Below are positions 11,021 through 24,051 of a stretch of DNA of 64,000 nucleotides, one piece after another. The position numbers and the translations under genes are program-made. The notes below the pieces were generated by a model. The model searched no databases. It was not told where the DNA came from and worked only from the letters and a program-made list of their open reading frames with translations. How positions within the stretch are numbered: the stretch's first letter is position 1; each line of letters opens with the position of its first letter. This DNA is from Liolophura sinensis (Eukaryota; Mollusca; Polyplacophora; Chitonida; Chitonidae): positions 62,001 through 126,000 of the forward strand of contig NC_088301.1 in NCBI RefSeq assembly GCF_032854445.1, in the 5' to 3' direction.

Positions 11021-12013
11021 CCAAGTCTTTCATCACACGGACAGTTGCTCAATAAACTGGAGAATGGTGACCCGCCATCGTTGCGGCGGTGGAATTTTAC
11101 ACAGCACAGTAGAGACAAAACAAGCGTGAGAAAAGCGTCGTTTCCATCCACGGACCTCTGGCTTATGAACACACACCCCCAACACAACTTACGTTTTTCG
11201 GGAGGGACGAATGTAATTCCCTGTAATTTAGGCTGTAAAGTCTTTTTTATTTGCTGCCAGTCTGCAGATTTTCTTCTACAGGTATCAAAATGATGGAAAT
11301 TGTCTAAGCTGTGAGCGGGTATGAGTTTTAATGATGAAAGTTTGAAATTCTGGGCGAGAAGGCACAAGGAGACAGGTGGTGATGAGGCTGCGAGTGACGT
11401 CTCCTTGACGTTGCTAGGCACACCTATGCTGCCGGCATAGAAAGGTCCAGGATTTTCACCGTTAACCTGGGTCAAGATTTTTATGGCTTCTTTCTCACAG
11501 ACTGGGCTAGGCATGCACCAAAGCTTATTGGCCACGAAGTTTTTGGGACTGAGCTTCAGCGCTAAATGTTAACATTGTCGCTGAGGGAAAATAATGGAGG
11601 TGCTTGGCCTGTAGTGACACTTGTGCCAAAACACGTAATGTGTCATTGTGTGCTCAGACTTTGCACCATCCCTAAAATATTTGGTGGGTACATCTGCGAT
11701 GTGGTTTGCATTGGCATGGAACTTGATTGAGCAGTTTTAAAACTTTTATGTGCTATATTTTCCCCACATATCCGATTTGTCTAAATATCGACAAAAATGC
11801 TCTGTGGTTGATGCTAGTACGGGGGTATGAGTAAGCTGGAACAAACACGGACAACGTTTCATCACTCATGGCTTTTGAAATGTCTCTTTTTGGGGCTGAC
11901 ATTGGACAAATCCAATTACCACACAGACCGTTGTTGAGTATACTGGGGATTTGTGACAAGGCATGATTGCGAGAATTGAGTGTTACATAGCACACTAGAG
12001 ACAAAACAAGTGT

Positions 12014-12085
12014 TAGCAGACCGTGGTTTCGATCCACGGACCTCTGGGTTATGGGCCCAGCACGCTTCCACTGCGCCACTCTGCT
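12014..12085 (-). tRNA. tRNA-iMet (CAT), U10, acceptor variant
   Basis: C66 is G, opening the innermost acceptor pair (G7:G66). The rest is consensus. Confidence 0.85.
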
Positions 12086-12251
12086 GTTAAACGAAAGGGT
12101 CTGCGCTATACACAACACAATCACTACCGGCACAATTGCATCTGATCAAAACAAGCCCGTGTTTGGCCAAAAAGTGCCAAACAAGAAACGCCAGATACTG
12201 CTAGGAGGGTTCAAATAAACCTCTTGGCTGGATCTCACATCCTATAAGATT

Positions 12252-12323
12252 GCGTCGGTGGTGTAATGGTCAGCATGGTTGCCTTCCAAGCAGTCGATCC
12301 GGGTTCGATTCCCGGCCATCGCA
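12252..12323 (+). pseudogene. tRNA-Gly-like, U10, acceptor mismatches
   Basis: The 3' acceptor strand is CCATCGC against GCGTCGG, giving two adjacent mismatches in mid-stem (4:69 and 5:68). The terminator tract is T3 only (TCCTTTATC). T loop and anticodon are normal. Probably impaired; the same 3' strand is in U23. Confidence 0.65.
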
Positions 12324-13316
12324 CCAAGTCCTTTATCACACGGACAGTTGCTCAATAAACTGGAGAATGGTGACCCGCCATCGTTGCGGCGGTGGAATTT
12401 TACACAGCACAGTAGAGACAAAACAAGCGTGAAAAAAGCGTCGTTTCCATCCACGGACCTCTGGCTTATGAACACACACCCCCAACACAACTTACGTTTT
12501 TCGGGAGGGACGAATGTAATTCCCTGTAATTTAGGCTGTAAAGTCTTTTTTATTTGCTGCCAGTCTGCAGATTTTCTTCTACAGGTATCAAAATGATGGA
12601 AATTGTCTAAGCTGTGAGCGGGTATGAGTTTTAATGATGAAAGTTTGAAATTCTGGGCGAGAAGACACAAGGAGACAGGTGGTGATGAGGCTGCGAGTGA
12701 CGTCTCCTTGACGTTGCTAGGCACACCTATGCTGCCGGCATAGAAAGGTCCAGGATTTTCACCGTTAACCTGGGTCAAGATTTTTATGGCTTCTTTCTCA
12801 CAGACTGGGCTAGGCATGCACCAAAGCTTATTGGCCACGAAGTTTTTGGGACTGAGCTTCAGCGCTAAATGTTAACATTGTCGCTGAGGGAAAATAATGG
12901 AGGTGCGTGGCCTGTAGTGACACTTGTGCCAAAACACGTAATGTGTCATTGTGTGCTCAGACTTTGCACCATCCCTAAAATATTTGGTGGGTACATCTGC
13001 GATGTGGTTTGCATTGGCATGGAACTTGATTGAGCAGTTTTAAAACTTTTATGTGCTATATTTTCCCCATATATCCGATTTGTCTAAATATCGACAAAAA
13101 TGCTCTGTGGTTTAGGGTAGTACGGGAGTATGAGTAAGCTGGAACAAACACGGACAACGTTTTATCACTTCTGGCTTTTGAAATGTCTCTTTTTGGGGCT
13201 GACATTGGACAAATCCAATTACCACACAGACCGTTGTTGAGTATACTGGAGATTTGTGACAAGGCAAGGTTGCGAGAATTGAGTGTTACATAGCACACTA
13301 GAGACAAAACAAGTGT

Positions 13317-13388
13317 TAGCAGAGCGTGGTTTCGATCCACGGACCTCTGGGTTATGGGCCCAGCACGCTTCCACTGCGCCACTCTGCT
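13317..13388 (-). tRNA. tRNA-iMet (CAT), U11
   Basis: Consensus gene body. Confidence 0.96.
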
Positions 13389-13554
13389 GTTAAACGAAAG
13401 GGTCTGCGCTATACACAACACAATCACTACCGGCACAATTGCATCTGATCAAAACAAGCCCGTGTTTGGCCAAAAAGTGCCAAACAAGAAACGCCAGATA
13501 CTACTAGGAGGGTTCAAATAAACCTCTTGGCTGGATCTCACATCCTATAAGATT

Positions 13555-13626
13555 GCGTCGGTGGTGTAATGGTCAGCATGGTTGCCTTCCAAGCAGTCGA
13601 TCCGGGTTAGATTCCCGGCCGACGCA
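13555..13626 (+). tRNA. tRNA-Gly (TCC), U11, B-box variant
   Basis: T-loop TTAGATT (C56 to A) as in U1; stems otherwise paired and T4 present. Transcription is probably weak. Confidence 0.82.
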
Positions 13627-14619
13627 CCAAGTCTTTTATCACACGGACAGTTGCTCAATAAACTGGAGAATGGTGACCCGCCATCGTTGCGGCAGTGGAA
13701 TTTTACACAGCACAGTAGAGACAAAACAAGCGTGAGAAAGGCGTCGTTTCCATCCACGGACCTCTGGCTTATGAACACACACCCCCAACACAACTTACGT
13801 TTTTCGGGAGGGACGAATGTAATTCCCTGTAATTTAGGCTGTAAAGTCTTTTTTATTTGCTGCCAGTCTGCAGATTTTCTTCTACAGGTATCAAAATGAT
13901 GGAAATTGTCTAAGCTGTGAGCGGGTATGAGTTTTAATGATGAAAGTTTGAAATTCTGGGCGAGAAGACACAAGGAGACAGGTGGTGATGAGGCTGCGAG
14001 TGACGCCTCCTTGACGTTGCTAGGCACACCTATGCTGCCGGCATAGAAAGGTCCAGGATTTTCACCGTTAACCTGGGTCAAGATTTTTATGGCTTCTTTC
14101 TCACAGACTGGGCTAGGCATGCACCAAAGCTTATTGGCCACGAAGTTTTTGGGACTGAACTTCAGCGCTAAATGTTAACATTGTCGCTGAGGGAAAATAA
14201 TGGAGGTGCGTGGCCTGTAGTGACACTTGTGCCAAAACACGTAATGTGTCATTGTGTGCTCAGACTTTGCACCATCCCTAAAATATTTGGTGGGTACATC
14301 TGCGATGTGGTTTGCATTGGCATGGAACTTGATTGAGCAGTTATAAAACTTTTATGTGCTATATTTTCCCCACATATCCGATTTGTCTAAATATCGACAA
14401 AAATGCTCTGTGGTTGAGGGTAGTACGGGTGTATGAGTAAGCTGGAACAAACACGGACAACGTTTCATCACTCCTGGCTTTTGAAATGTCTCTTTTTGGG
14501 GCTGACATTGGACAAATCCAATTACCACACAGACCGTTGTTGAGTATACTGGAGATTTGTGACAAGGCATGGTTGCGAGAATTGAGTGTTACATAGCACA
14601 CTAGAGACAAAACAAGAAT

Positions 14620-14691
14620 TAGCAGAGCGTGGTTTCGATCCACGGACCTCTGGGTTATGGGCCCAGCACGCTTCCACTGCGCCACTCTGCT
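14620..14691 (-). tRNA. tRNA-iMet (CAT), U12
   Basis: Consensus gene body. The 3' trailer differs: AACAAGAATT on the plus strand replaces AACAAGTGTT. The T4 is kept. Confidence 0.96.
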
Positions 14692-14857
14692 GTTAAAAGA
14701 AATTATCTGAGCTATACACAACACAATCACTACCGGCACAATTGCATCTGATCAAAACAAGCCCGTCTTTGGCCAAAAAGTGCCAAACAAGAAACGCCAG
14801 ATACTACCAGGAGGGTTCAAATAAACCTCTTGGCTGGATCTCACATCCTATAAGATT

Positions 14858-14929
14858 GCGTCGGTGGTGTAATGGTCAGCATGGTTGCCTTCCAAGCAGT
14901 CGATCCGGGTTCGATTCCCGGCCGACGCA
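14858..14929 (+). tRNA. tRNA-Gly (TCC), U12
   Basis: Consensus body with TATTTTA terminator. Confidence 0.97.
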
Positions 14930-15922
14930 CCAAGTATTTTATCACACGGACAGTTGCTCAATAAACTGGAGAATGGTGACCCGCCATCGTTGCGGCAGTG
15001 GAATTTTACACAGCACAGTAGAGACAAAACAAGCGTGAAAAAAGCGTTGTTTCCATCCACGGACCTCTGGCTTATGAACACACACCCCCAACACAACTTA
15101 CGTTTTTCGGGAGGGACGAATGTAATTCCCTGTAATTTAGGCTGTAAAGCCTTTTTTATTTGCTGCCAGTCTGCAGATTTTCTTCTACAGGTATCAAAAT
15201 GATGGAAATTGTCTAAGCTGTGAACGGGTATGAGTTTTAATGATGAAAGTTTGAAATTCTGGGCGAGAAGACACAAGGAGACAGGTGGTGATGAGGCTGC
15301 GAGTGACGTCTCCTTGACGTTGCTAGGCACACCTATGCTGCCGGCATAGAAAGGTCCAGGATTTTCACCGTTAACCTGGGTCAAGATTTTTATGGCTTCT
15401 TTCTCACAGACTGGGCTAGGCATGCACCAAAGCTTATTGGCCACGAAATTTTTGGGACTGAGCTTCAGCGCTGAATGTTAACATTGTCGCTGAGGGAAAA
15501 TAATGGAGGTGTGTGGCCTGTAGTGACACTTGTGCCAAAACACGTAATGTGTCATTGTGTGCTCAGACTTTGCACCATCCGTAAAATATTTGGTGGGTAC
15601 ATCTGCGATGTGGTTTGCATTGGCATGGAACTTGATTGAGCAGTTATAAAACTTTTATGTGCTATATTTTCCCCACATATCCGATTTGTCTAAATATCGA
15701 CAAAAATGCTCTGTGGTTGAGGGTAGTACGGGTGTATGAGTAAGCTGGAACAAACACGGACAACGTTTCATCACTCCTGGCTTTTGAAATGTCTCTTTTT
15801 GGGGCTGACATTGGACAAATCCAATTACCACACAGACCGTTGTTGAGTATACTGGAGATTTGTGACAAGGCATGGTTGCGAGAATTGAGTGTTACATAGC
15901 ACACTAGAGACAAAACAAGTGT

Positions 15923-15994
15923 TAGCAGAGCGTGGTTTCGATCCACGGACCTCTGGGTTATGGGCCCAGCACGCTTCCACTGCGCCACTCTGCT
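15923..15994 (-). tRNA. tRNA-iMet (CAT), U13
   Basis: Consensus gene body; its 5' flank (GAAATTATCTGAG on the plus strand) is shared only with U12 and U14. Confidence 0.96.
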
Positions 15995-16160
15995 GTTAAA
16001 AGAAATTATCTGAGCTATACACAACACAATCACTACCGGCACAATTGCATCTGATCAAAACAAGCCCGTCTTTGGCCAAAAAGTGCCAAACAAGAAACGC
16101 CAGATACTACCAGGAGGGTTCAAATAAACCTCTTGGCTGGATCTCACATCCTATAAGATT

Positions 16161-16232
16161 GCGTCGGTGGTGTAATGGTCAGCATGGTTGCCTTCCAAGC
16201 AGTCGATCCGGGTTCGATTCCCGGCCGACGCA
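16161..16232 (+). tRNA. tRNA-Gly (TCC), U13
   Basis: Consensus body with TATTTTA terminator. Confidence 0.97.
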
Positions 16233-17225
16233 CCAAGTATTTTATCACACGGACAGTTGCTCAATAAACTGGAGAATGGTGACCCGCCATCGTTGCGGCA
16301 GTGGAATTTTACACAGCACAGTAGAGACAAAACAAGCGTGAAAAAAGCGTCGTTTCCATCCACGGACCTCTGGCTTATGAACACACACCCCCAACACAAC
16401 TTACGTTTTTCGGGAGGGACGAATGTAATTCCCTGTAATTTAGGCTGTAAAGCCTTTTTTATTTGCTGCCAGTCTGCAGATTTTCTTCTACAGGTATCAA
16501 AATGATGGAAATTGTCTAAGCTGTGAACGGGTATGAGTTTTAATGATGAAAGTTTGAAATTCTGGGCGAGAAGACACAAGGAGACAGGTGGTGATGAGGC
16601 TGCGAGTGACGTCTCCTTGACGTTGCTAGGCACACCTATGCTGCCGGCATAGAAAGGTCCAGGATTTTCACCGTTAACCTGGGTCAAGATTTTTATGGCT
16701 TCTTTCTCACAGACTGGGCTAGGCATGCACCAAAGCTTATTGGCCACGAAGTTTTTGGGACTGAGCTTCAGCGCTAAATGTTAACATTGTCGCTGAGGGA
16801 AAATAATGGAGGTGCGTGGCCTGTACTGACACTTGTGCCAAAACACGTAATGTGTCATTGTGTGCCCAGACTTTGCACCATCCCTAAAATATTTGGTGGG
16901 TACATCTGCGATGTGGTTTGCATTGGCATGGAACTTGATTGAGCAGTTATAAAACTTTTATGTGCTATATTTTCCCCACATATCCGATTTGTCTAAATAT
17001 CGACAAAAATGCTCTGTGGTTGAGGGTAGTACGGGTGTATGAGTAAGCTGGAACAAACACGGACAACGTTTCATCACTCCTGGCTTTTGAAATGTCTCTT
17101 TTTGGGGCTGACATTGGACAAATCCAATTACCACACAGACCGTTGTTGAGTATACTGGAGATTTGTGACAAGGCATGGTTGCGAGAATTGAGTGTTACAT
17201 AGCACACTAGAGACAAAACAAGTGT

Positions 17226-17297
17226 TAGCAGAGCGTGGTTTCGATCCACGGACCTCTGGGTTATGGGCCCAGCACGCTTCCACTGCGCCACTCTGCT
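17226..17297 (-). tRNA. tRNA-iMet (CAT), U14
   Basis: Consensus gene body; third member of the U12-U14 group. Confidence 0.96.
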
Positions 17298-17463
17298 GTT
17301 AAAAGAAATTATCTGAGCTATACACAACACAATCACTACCGGCACAATTGCATCTGATCAAAACAAGCCCGTCTTTGGCCAAAAAGTGCCAAACAAGAAA
17401 CGCCAGATACTACCAGGAGGGTTCAAATAAACCTCTTGGCTGGATCTCACATCCTATAAGATT

Positions 17464-17535
17464 GCGTCGGTGGTGTAATGGTCAGCATGGTTGCCTTCCA
17501 AGCAGTCGATCCGGGTTCGATTCCCGGCCGACGCA
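17464..17535 (+). tRNA. tRNA-Gly (TCC), U14
   Basis: Consensus body with TATTTTA terminator. Confidence 0.97.
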
Positions 17536-18528
17536 CCAAGTATTTTATCACACGGACAGTTGCTCAATAAACTGGAGAATGGTGACCCGCCATCGTTGCG
17601 GCGGTGGAATTTTACACAGCACAGTAGAGACAAAACAAGCGTGAAAAAAGCGTCGTTTCCATCCACGGACCTCTGGCTTATGAACACACACCCCCAACAC
17701 AACTTACGTTTTTCGGGAGGGACGAATGTAATTCCCTGTAATTTAGGCTGTAAAGCCTTTTTTATTTGCTGCCAGTCTGCAGATTTTCTTCTACAGGTAT
17801 CAAAATGATGGAAATTGTCTAAGCTGTGAACGGGTATGAGTTTTAATGATGAAAGTTTGAAATTCTGGGCGAGAAGACACAAGGAGACAGGTGGTGATGA
17901 GGCTGCGAGTGACGTCTCCTTGACGTTGCTATGCACACCTATGCTGCCGGCATAGAAAGGTCCAGGATTTTCACCGTTAACCTGGGTCAAGATTTTTATG
18001 GCTTCTTTCTCACAGACTGGGCTAGGCATGCACCAAAGCTTATTGGCCACGAAGTTTTTGGGACTGAGCTTCAGCGCTAAATGTTAACATTGTCGCTGAG
18101 GGAAAATAATGGAGGTGCGTGGCCTGTACTGACACTTGTGCCAAAACACGTAATGTGTCATTGTGTGCCCAGACTTTGCACCATCCCTAAAATATTTGGT
18201 GGGTACATCTGCGATGTGGTTTGCATTGGCATGGAACTTGATTGAGCAGTTTTAAAACTTTTATGTGCTATATTTTCCCCACATATCCGATTTGTCTAAA
18301 TATCGACAAAAATGCTCTGTGGTTGAGGGTAGTGCAGGTGTATGAGTAAGCTGGAACAAACACGGACAACGTTTCATCACTCCTGGCTTTTGAAATGTCT
18401 CTTTTTGGGGCTGACATTGGACAAATCCAATTACCACACAGACCGTTGTTGAGTATACTGGAGATTTGTGACAAGGCATGGTTGCGAGAATTGAGTGTTA
18501 CATAGCACACTAGAGACAAAACAAGTGT

Positions 18529-18600
18529 TAGCAGAGCGTGGTTTCGATCCACGGACCTCTGGGTTATGGGCCCAGCACGCTTCCACTGCGCCACTCTGCT
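18529..18600 (-). tRNA. tRNA-iMet (CAT), U15
   Basis: Consensus gene body; the unit is a near-copy of U1, sharing GTAGTGCAGGTGTATG in the spacer. Confidence 0.96.
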
Positions 18601-18766
18601 GTTAAAAGAAAGGATCTGAGCTATACACAACACAATCACTACCGGCACAATTGCATCTGATCAAAACAAGCCCGTGTTTGGCCAAAAAGTGCCAAACAAG
18701 AAACGCCAGATACTACTAGGAGGGTTCAAATAAACCTCTTGGCTGGATCTCACATCCTATAAGATT

Positions 18767-18838
18767 GCGTCGGTGGTGTAATGGTCAGCATGGTTGCCTT
18801 CCAAGCAGTCGATCCGGGTTAGATTCCCGGCCGACGCA
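18767..18838 (+). tRNA. tRNA-Gly (TCC), U15, B-box variant
   Basis: C56 to A in the T loop, inherited with the U1-like unit; T4 present. Confidence 0.82.
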
Positions 18839-19831
18839 CCAAGTCTTTTATCACACGGACAGTTGCTCAATAAACTGGAGAATGGTGACCCGCCATCGTT
18901 GCGGCAGTGGAATTTTACACAGCACAGTAGAGACAAAACAAGCGTGAGAAAGGCGTCGTTTCCATCCACGGACCTCTGGCTTATGAACACACACCCCCAA
19001 CACAACTTACGTTTTTCGGGAGGGACGAATGTAATTCCCTGTAATTTAGGCTGTAAAGTCTTTTTTATTTGCTGCCAGTCTGCAGATTTTCTTCTACAGG
19101 TATCAAAATGATGGAAATTGTCTAAGCTGTGAGCGGGTATGAGTTTTAATGATGAAAGTTTGAAATTCTGGGCGAGAAGACACAAGGAGACAGGTGGTGA
19201 TGAGGCTGCGAGTGACGCCTCCTTGACGTTGCTAGGCACACCTATGCTGCCGGCATAGAAAGGTCCAGGATTTTCACCGTTAACCTGGGTCAAGATTTTT
19301 ATGGCTTCTTTCTCACAGACTGGGCTAGGCATGCACCAAAGCTTATTGGCCACGAAGTTTTTGGGACTGAGCTTCAGCGCTAAATGTTAACATTGTCGCT
19401 GAGGGAAAATAATGGAGGTGCGTGGCCTGTACTGACACTTGTGCCAAAACACGTAATGTGTCATTGTGTGCCCAGACTTTGCACCATCCGTAAAATATTT
19501 GGTGGGTACATCTGCGATGTGGTTTGCATTGGCATGGAACTTGATTGAGCAGTTTTAAAACTTTTATGTGCTATATTTTCCCCACATATCCGATTTGTCT
19601 AAATATCGACAAAAATGCTCTGTGGTTGAGGGTAGTACGGGTGTATGAGTAAGCTGGAACAAACACGGACAACGTTTCATCACTCCTGGCTTTTGAAATG
19701 TCTCTTTTTGGGGCTGACATTGGACAAATCCAATTACCACACAGACCGTTGTTGAGTATACTGGAGATTTGTGACAAGGCATGGTTGCGAGAATTGAGTG
19801 TTACATAGCACACTAGAGACAAAACAAGTGT

Positions 19832-19903
19832 TAGCAGAGCGTGGTTTCGATCCACGGACCTCTGGGTTATGGGCCCAGCACGCTTCCACTGCGCCACTCT
19901 GCT
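19832..19903 (-). tRNA. tRNA-iMet (CAT), U16
   Basis: Consensus gene body; the unit resembles U2. Confidence 0.96.
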
Positions 19904-20069
19904 GTTAAAAGAAAGGATCTGAGCTATACACAACACAATCACTACCGGCACAATTGCATCTGATCAAAACAAGCCCGTCTTTGGCCAAAAAGTGCCAAAC
20001 AAGAAACGCCAGATACTACTAGGAGGGTTCAAATAAACCTCTTGGCTGGATCTCACATCCTATAAGATT

Positions 20070-20141
20070 GCGTCGGTGGTGTAATGGTCAGCATGGTTGC
20101 CTTCCAAGCAGTCGATCCGGGTTCGATTCCCGGCCGACGCA
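20070..20141 (+). tRNA. tRNA-Gly (TCC), U16
   Basis: Consensus body with TATTTTA terminator. Confidence 0.97.
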
Positions 20142-21134
20142 CCAAGTATTTTATCACACGGACAGTTGCTCAATAAACTGGAGAATGGTGACCCGCCATC
20201 GTTGCGGCGGTGGAATTTTACACAGCACAGTAGAGACAAAACAAGCGTGAAAAAAGCGTCGTTTCCATCCACGGACCTCTGGCTTATGAACACACACCCC
20301 CAACACAACTTACGTTTTTCGGGAGGGACGAATGTAATTCCCTGTAATTTAGGCTGTAAAGCCTTTTTTATTTGCTGCCAGTCTGCAGATTTTCTTCTAC
20401 AGGTATCAAAATGATGGAAATTGTCTAAGCTGTGAACGGGTATGAGTTTTAATGATGAAAGTTTGAAATTCTGGGCGAGAAGACACAAGGAGACAGGTGG
20501 TGATGAGGCTGCGAGTGACGTCTCCTTGACGTTGCTATGCACACCTATGCTGCCGGCATAGAAAGGTCCAGGATTTTCACCGTTAACCTGGGTCAAGATT
20601 TTTATGGCTTCTTTCTCACAGACTGGGCTAGGCATGCACCAAAGCTTATTGGCCACGAAGTTTTTGGGACTGAGCTTCAGCGCTAAATGTTAACATTGTC
20701 GCTGAGGGAAAATAATGGAGGTGCGTGGCCTGTAGTGACACTTGTGCCAAAACACGTAATGTGTCATTGTGTGCCCAGACTTTGCACCATCCGTAAAATA
20801 TTTGGTGGGTACATCTGCGATGTGGTTTGCATTGGCATGGAACTTGATTGAGCAGTTTTAAAACTTTTATGTGCTATATTTTCCCCACATATCCGATTTG
20901 TCTAAATATCGACAAAAATGCTCTGTGGTTGAGGGTAGTACGGGTGTATGAGTAAGCTGGAACAAACACGGACAACGTTTCATCACTCCTGGCTTTTGAA
21001 ATGTCTCTTTTTGGGGCTGACATTGGACAAATCCAATTACCACACAGACCGTTGTTGAGTATACTGGAGATTTGTGACAAGGCATGGTTGCGAGAATTGA
21101 GTGTTACATAGCACACTAGAGACAAAACAAGTGT

Positions 21135-21206
21135 TAGCAGAGCGTGGTTTCGATCCACGGAACTCTGGGTTATGGGCCCAGCACGCTTCCACTGCGCCAC
21201 TCTGCT
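21135..21206 (-). tRNA. tRNA-iMet (CAT), U17
   Basis: One variable-loop change (G46 to T); all stems intact. Confidence 0.92.
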
Positions 21207-21372
21207 GTTAAACTAAAGGGTCTGCGCTATACACAACACAATCACTACCGGCACAATTGCATCTGATCAAAACAAGCCCGTCTTTGGCCAAAAAGTGCCA
21301 AACAAGAAACGCCAGATACTACTAGGAGGGTTCAAATAAACCTCTTGGCTGGATCTCACATCCTATAAGATT

Positions 21373-21444
21373 GCGTCGGTGGTGTAATGGTCAGCATGGT
21401 TGCCTTCCAAGCAGTCGATCCGGGTTCGATTCCCGGCCGACGCA
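21373..21444 (+). tRNA. tRNA-Gly (TCC), U17
   Basis: Consensus body; T4 present. Confidence 0.97.
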
Positions 21445-22439
21445 CCAAGTCTTTTATCACACGGACAGTTGCTCAATAAACTGGAGAATGGTGACCCGCC
21501 ATCGTTGCGGCAGTGGAATTTTACACAGCACAGTAGAGACAAAACAAGCGTGAAAAAAGCGTCGTTTCCATCCACGGACCTCTGGCTTATGAACACAGAC
21601 CCCCAACACAACTTACGTTTTTCGGGAGGGACGAATGTAATTCCCTGTAATTTAGGCTGTAAAGTCTTTTTTATTTGCTGCCAGTCTGCAGATTTTCTTC
21701 TACAGGTATCAAAATGATGGAAATTGTCTAAGCTGTGAACGGGTATGAGTTTTAATGATGAAAGTTTGAAATTCTGGGCGAGAAGACACAAGGAGACAGG
21801 TGGTGATGAGGCTGCGAGTGACGTCTCCTTGACGTTGCTAGGCACACCTATGCTGCCGGCATAGAAAGGTCCAGGATTTTCACCGTTAACCTGGGTCAAG
21901 ATTTTTATGGCTTCTTTCTCACAGACTGGGCTAGGCATGCACCAAAAGCTTATTGGCCACGAAGTTTTTGGGACTGAGCTTCAGCGCTAAATGTTAACAT
22001 TGTCGCTGAGGGAAAATAATGGAGGTGCGTGGCCTGTACTGACACTTGTGCCAAAACACGTAATGTGTCATTGTGTGCCCAGACTTTGCACCATCCCTAA
22101 AATATTTGGTGGGTACATCTGCGATGTGGTTTGCATTGGCATGGAACTTGATTGAGCAGTTTTTAAAACTTTTATGTGCTATATTTTCCCCACATATCCG
22201 ATTTGTCTAAATATCGACAAAAATGCTCTGTGGTTGAGGGTAGTGCGGGTGTATGAGTAAGCTGGAACAAACACGGACAACGTTTCATCACTCCTGGCTT
22301 TTGAAATGTCTCTTTTTGGGGCTGACATTGGACAAATCCAATTACCACACAGACCGTTGTTGAGTATACTGGAGATTTGTGACAAGGCATGGTTGCGAGA
22401 ATTGAGTGCTACATAGCACACTAGAGACAAAACAAGTGT

Positions 22440-22511
22440 TAGCAGAGCGTGGTTTCGATCCACGGACCTCTGGGTTATGGGCCCAGCACGCTTCCACTGC
22501 GCCACTCTGCT
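22440..22511 (-). tRNA. tRNA-iMet (CAT), U18
   Basis: Consensus gene body. Confidence 0.96.
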
Positions 22512-22677
22512 GTTAAACGAAAGGGTCTGAGCTATACACAACACAATCACTACCGGCACAATTGCATCTGATCAAAACAAGCCCGTGTTTGGCCAAAAAG
22601 TGCCAAACAAGAAACGCCAGATACCACTAGGAGGGTTCAAATAAACCTCTTGGCTGGATCTCACATCCTATAAGATT

Positions 22678-22748
22678 GCGTCGGTGGTGTAATGGTCAGC
22701 ATGGTTGCCTTCCAAGCAGTCGATCCGGGTGCGATTCCCGCCGACGCA
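22678..22748 (+). pseudogene. tRNA-Gly-like, U18, T-arm damage
   Basis: The copy is 71 nt. A G is lost from the T-stem/acceptor junction, and the T loop starts with G (GGGTGCGATT), changing the B box. Anticodon TCC and T4 remain. Probably a pseudogene; the same one-base loss occurs in U3. Confidence 0.75.
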
Positions 22749-23741
22749 CCAAGTATTTTATCACACGGACAGTTGCTCAATAAACTGGAGAATGGTGACC
22801 CGCCATCGTTGCGGCAGTGGAATTTTACACAGCACAGTAGAGACAAAACAAGCGTGAAAAAAGCGTCGTTTCCATCCACGGACCTCTGGCTTATGAACAC
22901 ACACCCCCAACACAACTTACGTTTTTCGGGAGGGACGAATGTAATTCCCTGTAATTTAGGCTGTAAAGCCTTTTTTATTTGCTGCCAGTCTGCAGATTTT
23001 CTTCTACAGATATCAAAATGATGGAAATTGTCTAAGCTGTGAACGGGTATGAGTTTTAATGATGAAAGTTTGAAATTCTGGGCGAGAAGACACAAGGAGA
23101 CAGGTGGTGATGAGGCTGCGAGTGACGTCTCCTTGACGTTGCTAGGCACACCTATGCTGCCGGCATAGAAAGGTCCAGGATTTTCACCGTTAACCTGGGT
23201 CAAGATTTTTATGGCTTCTTTCTCACAGACTGGGCTAGGCATGCACCAAAGCTTATTGGCCACGAAGTTTTTGGGACTGAGCTTCAGCGCTAATTGTTAA
23301 CATTGTCGCTGAGGGAAAATAATGGAGGTGCGTGGCCTGTACTGACACTTGTGCCAAAACACGTAATGTGTCATTGTGTGCCCAGACTTTGCACCATCCC
23401 TAAAATATTTGGTGGGTACATCTGCGATGTGGTTTGCATTGGCATGGAACTTGATTGAGCAGTTTTAAAACTTTTATGTGCTATATTTTCCCCACATATC
23501 CGATTTGTCTAAATATCGACAAAAATGCTCTGTGGTTGAGGGTAGTGCGGGTGTATGAGTAAGCTGGAACAAACACGGACAACGTTTCATCACTCCTGGC
23601 TTTTGAAATGTCTCTTTTTGGGGCTGACATTGGACAAATCCAATTACCACACAGACCGTTGTTGAGTATACTGGAGATTTGTGACAAGGCATGGTTGCGA
23701 GAATTGAGTGTTACATAGCACAATAGAGACAAAACAAGTGT

Positions 23742-23813
23742 TAGCAGAGCGTGGTTTCGATCCACGGACATCTGGGTTATGGGCGCAGCACGCTTCCACT
23801 GCGCCACTCTGCT
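23742..23813 (-). tRNA. tRNA-iMet (CAT), U19, anticodon-stem variant
   Basis: Same C30 and T45 changes as U4. Confidence 0.75.
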
Positions 23814-23979
23814 GCTAAACAAAAGGGTCTGCGCTATACACAACACAATCACTACCGGCACAATTGCATCTGATCAAAACAAGCCCGTCTTTGGCCAAAA
23901 ATTGCCAAACAAGAAACGCCAGATACTACTAGGAGGGTTCAAATAAACCTCTTGGCTGGATCTCACATCCTATAAGATT

Positions 23980-24051
23980 GCGTCGGTGGTGTAATGGTCA
24001 GCATGGTTGCCTTCCAAGCAGTCGATCCGGGTTCGATTCCCGGCCGACGCA
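23980..24051 (+). tRNA. tRNA-Gly (TCC), U19
   Basis: Consensus body; T4 present. Confidence 0.97.
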
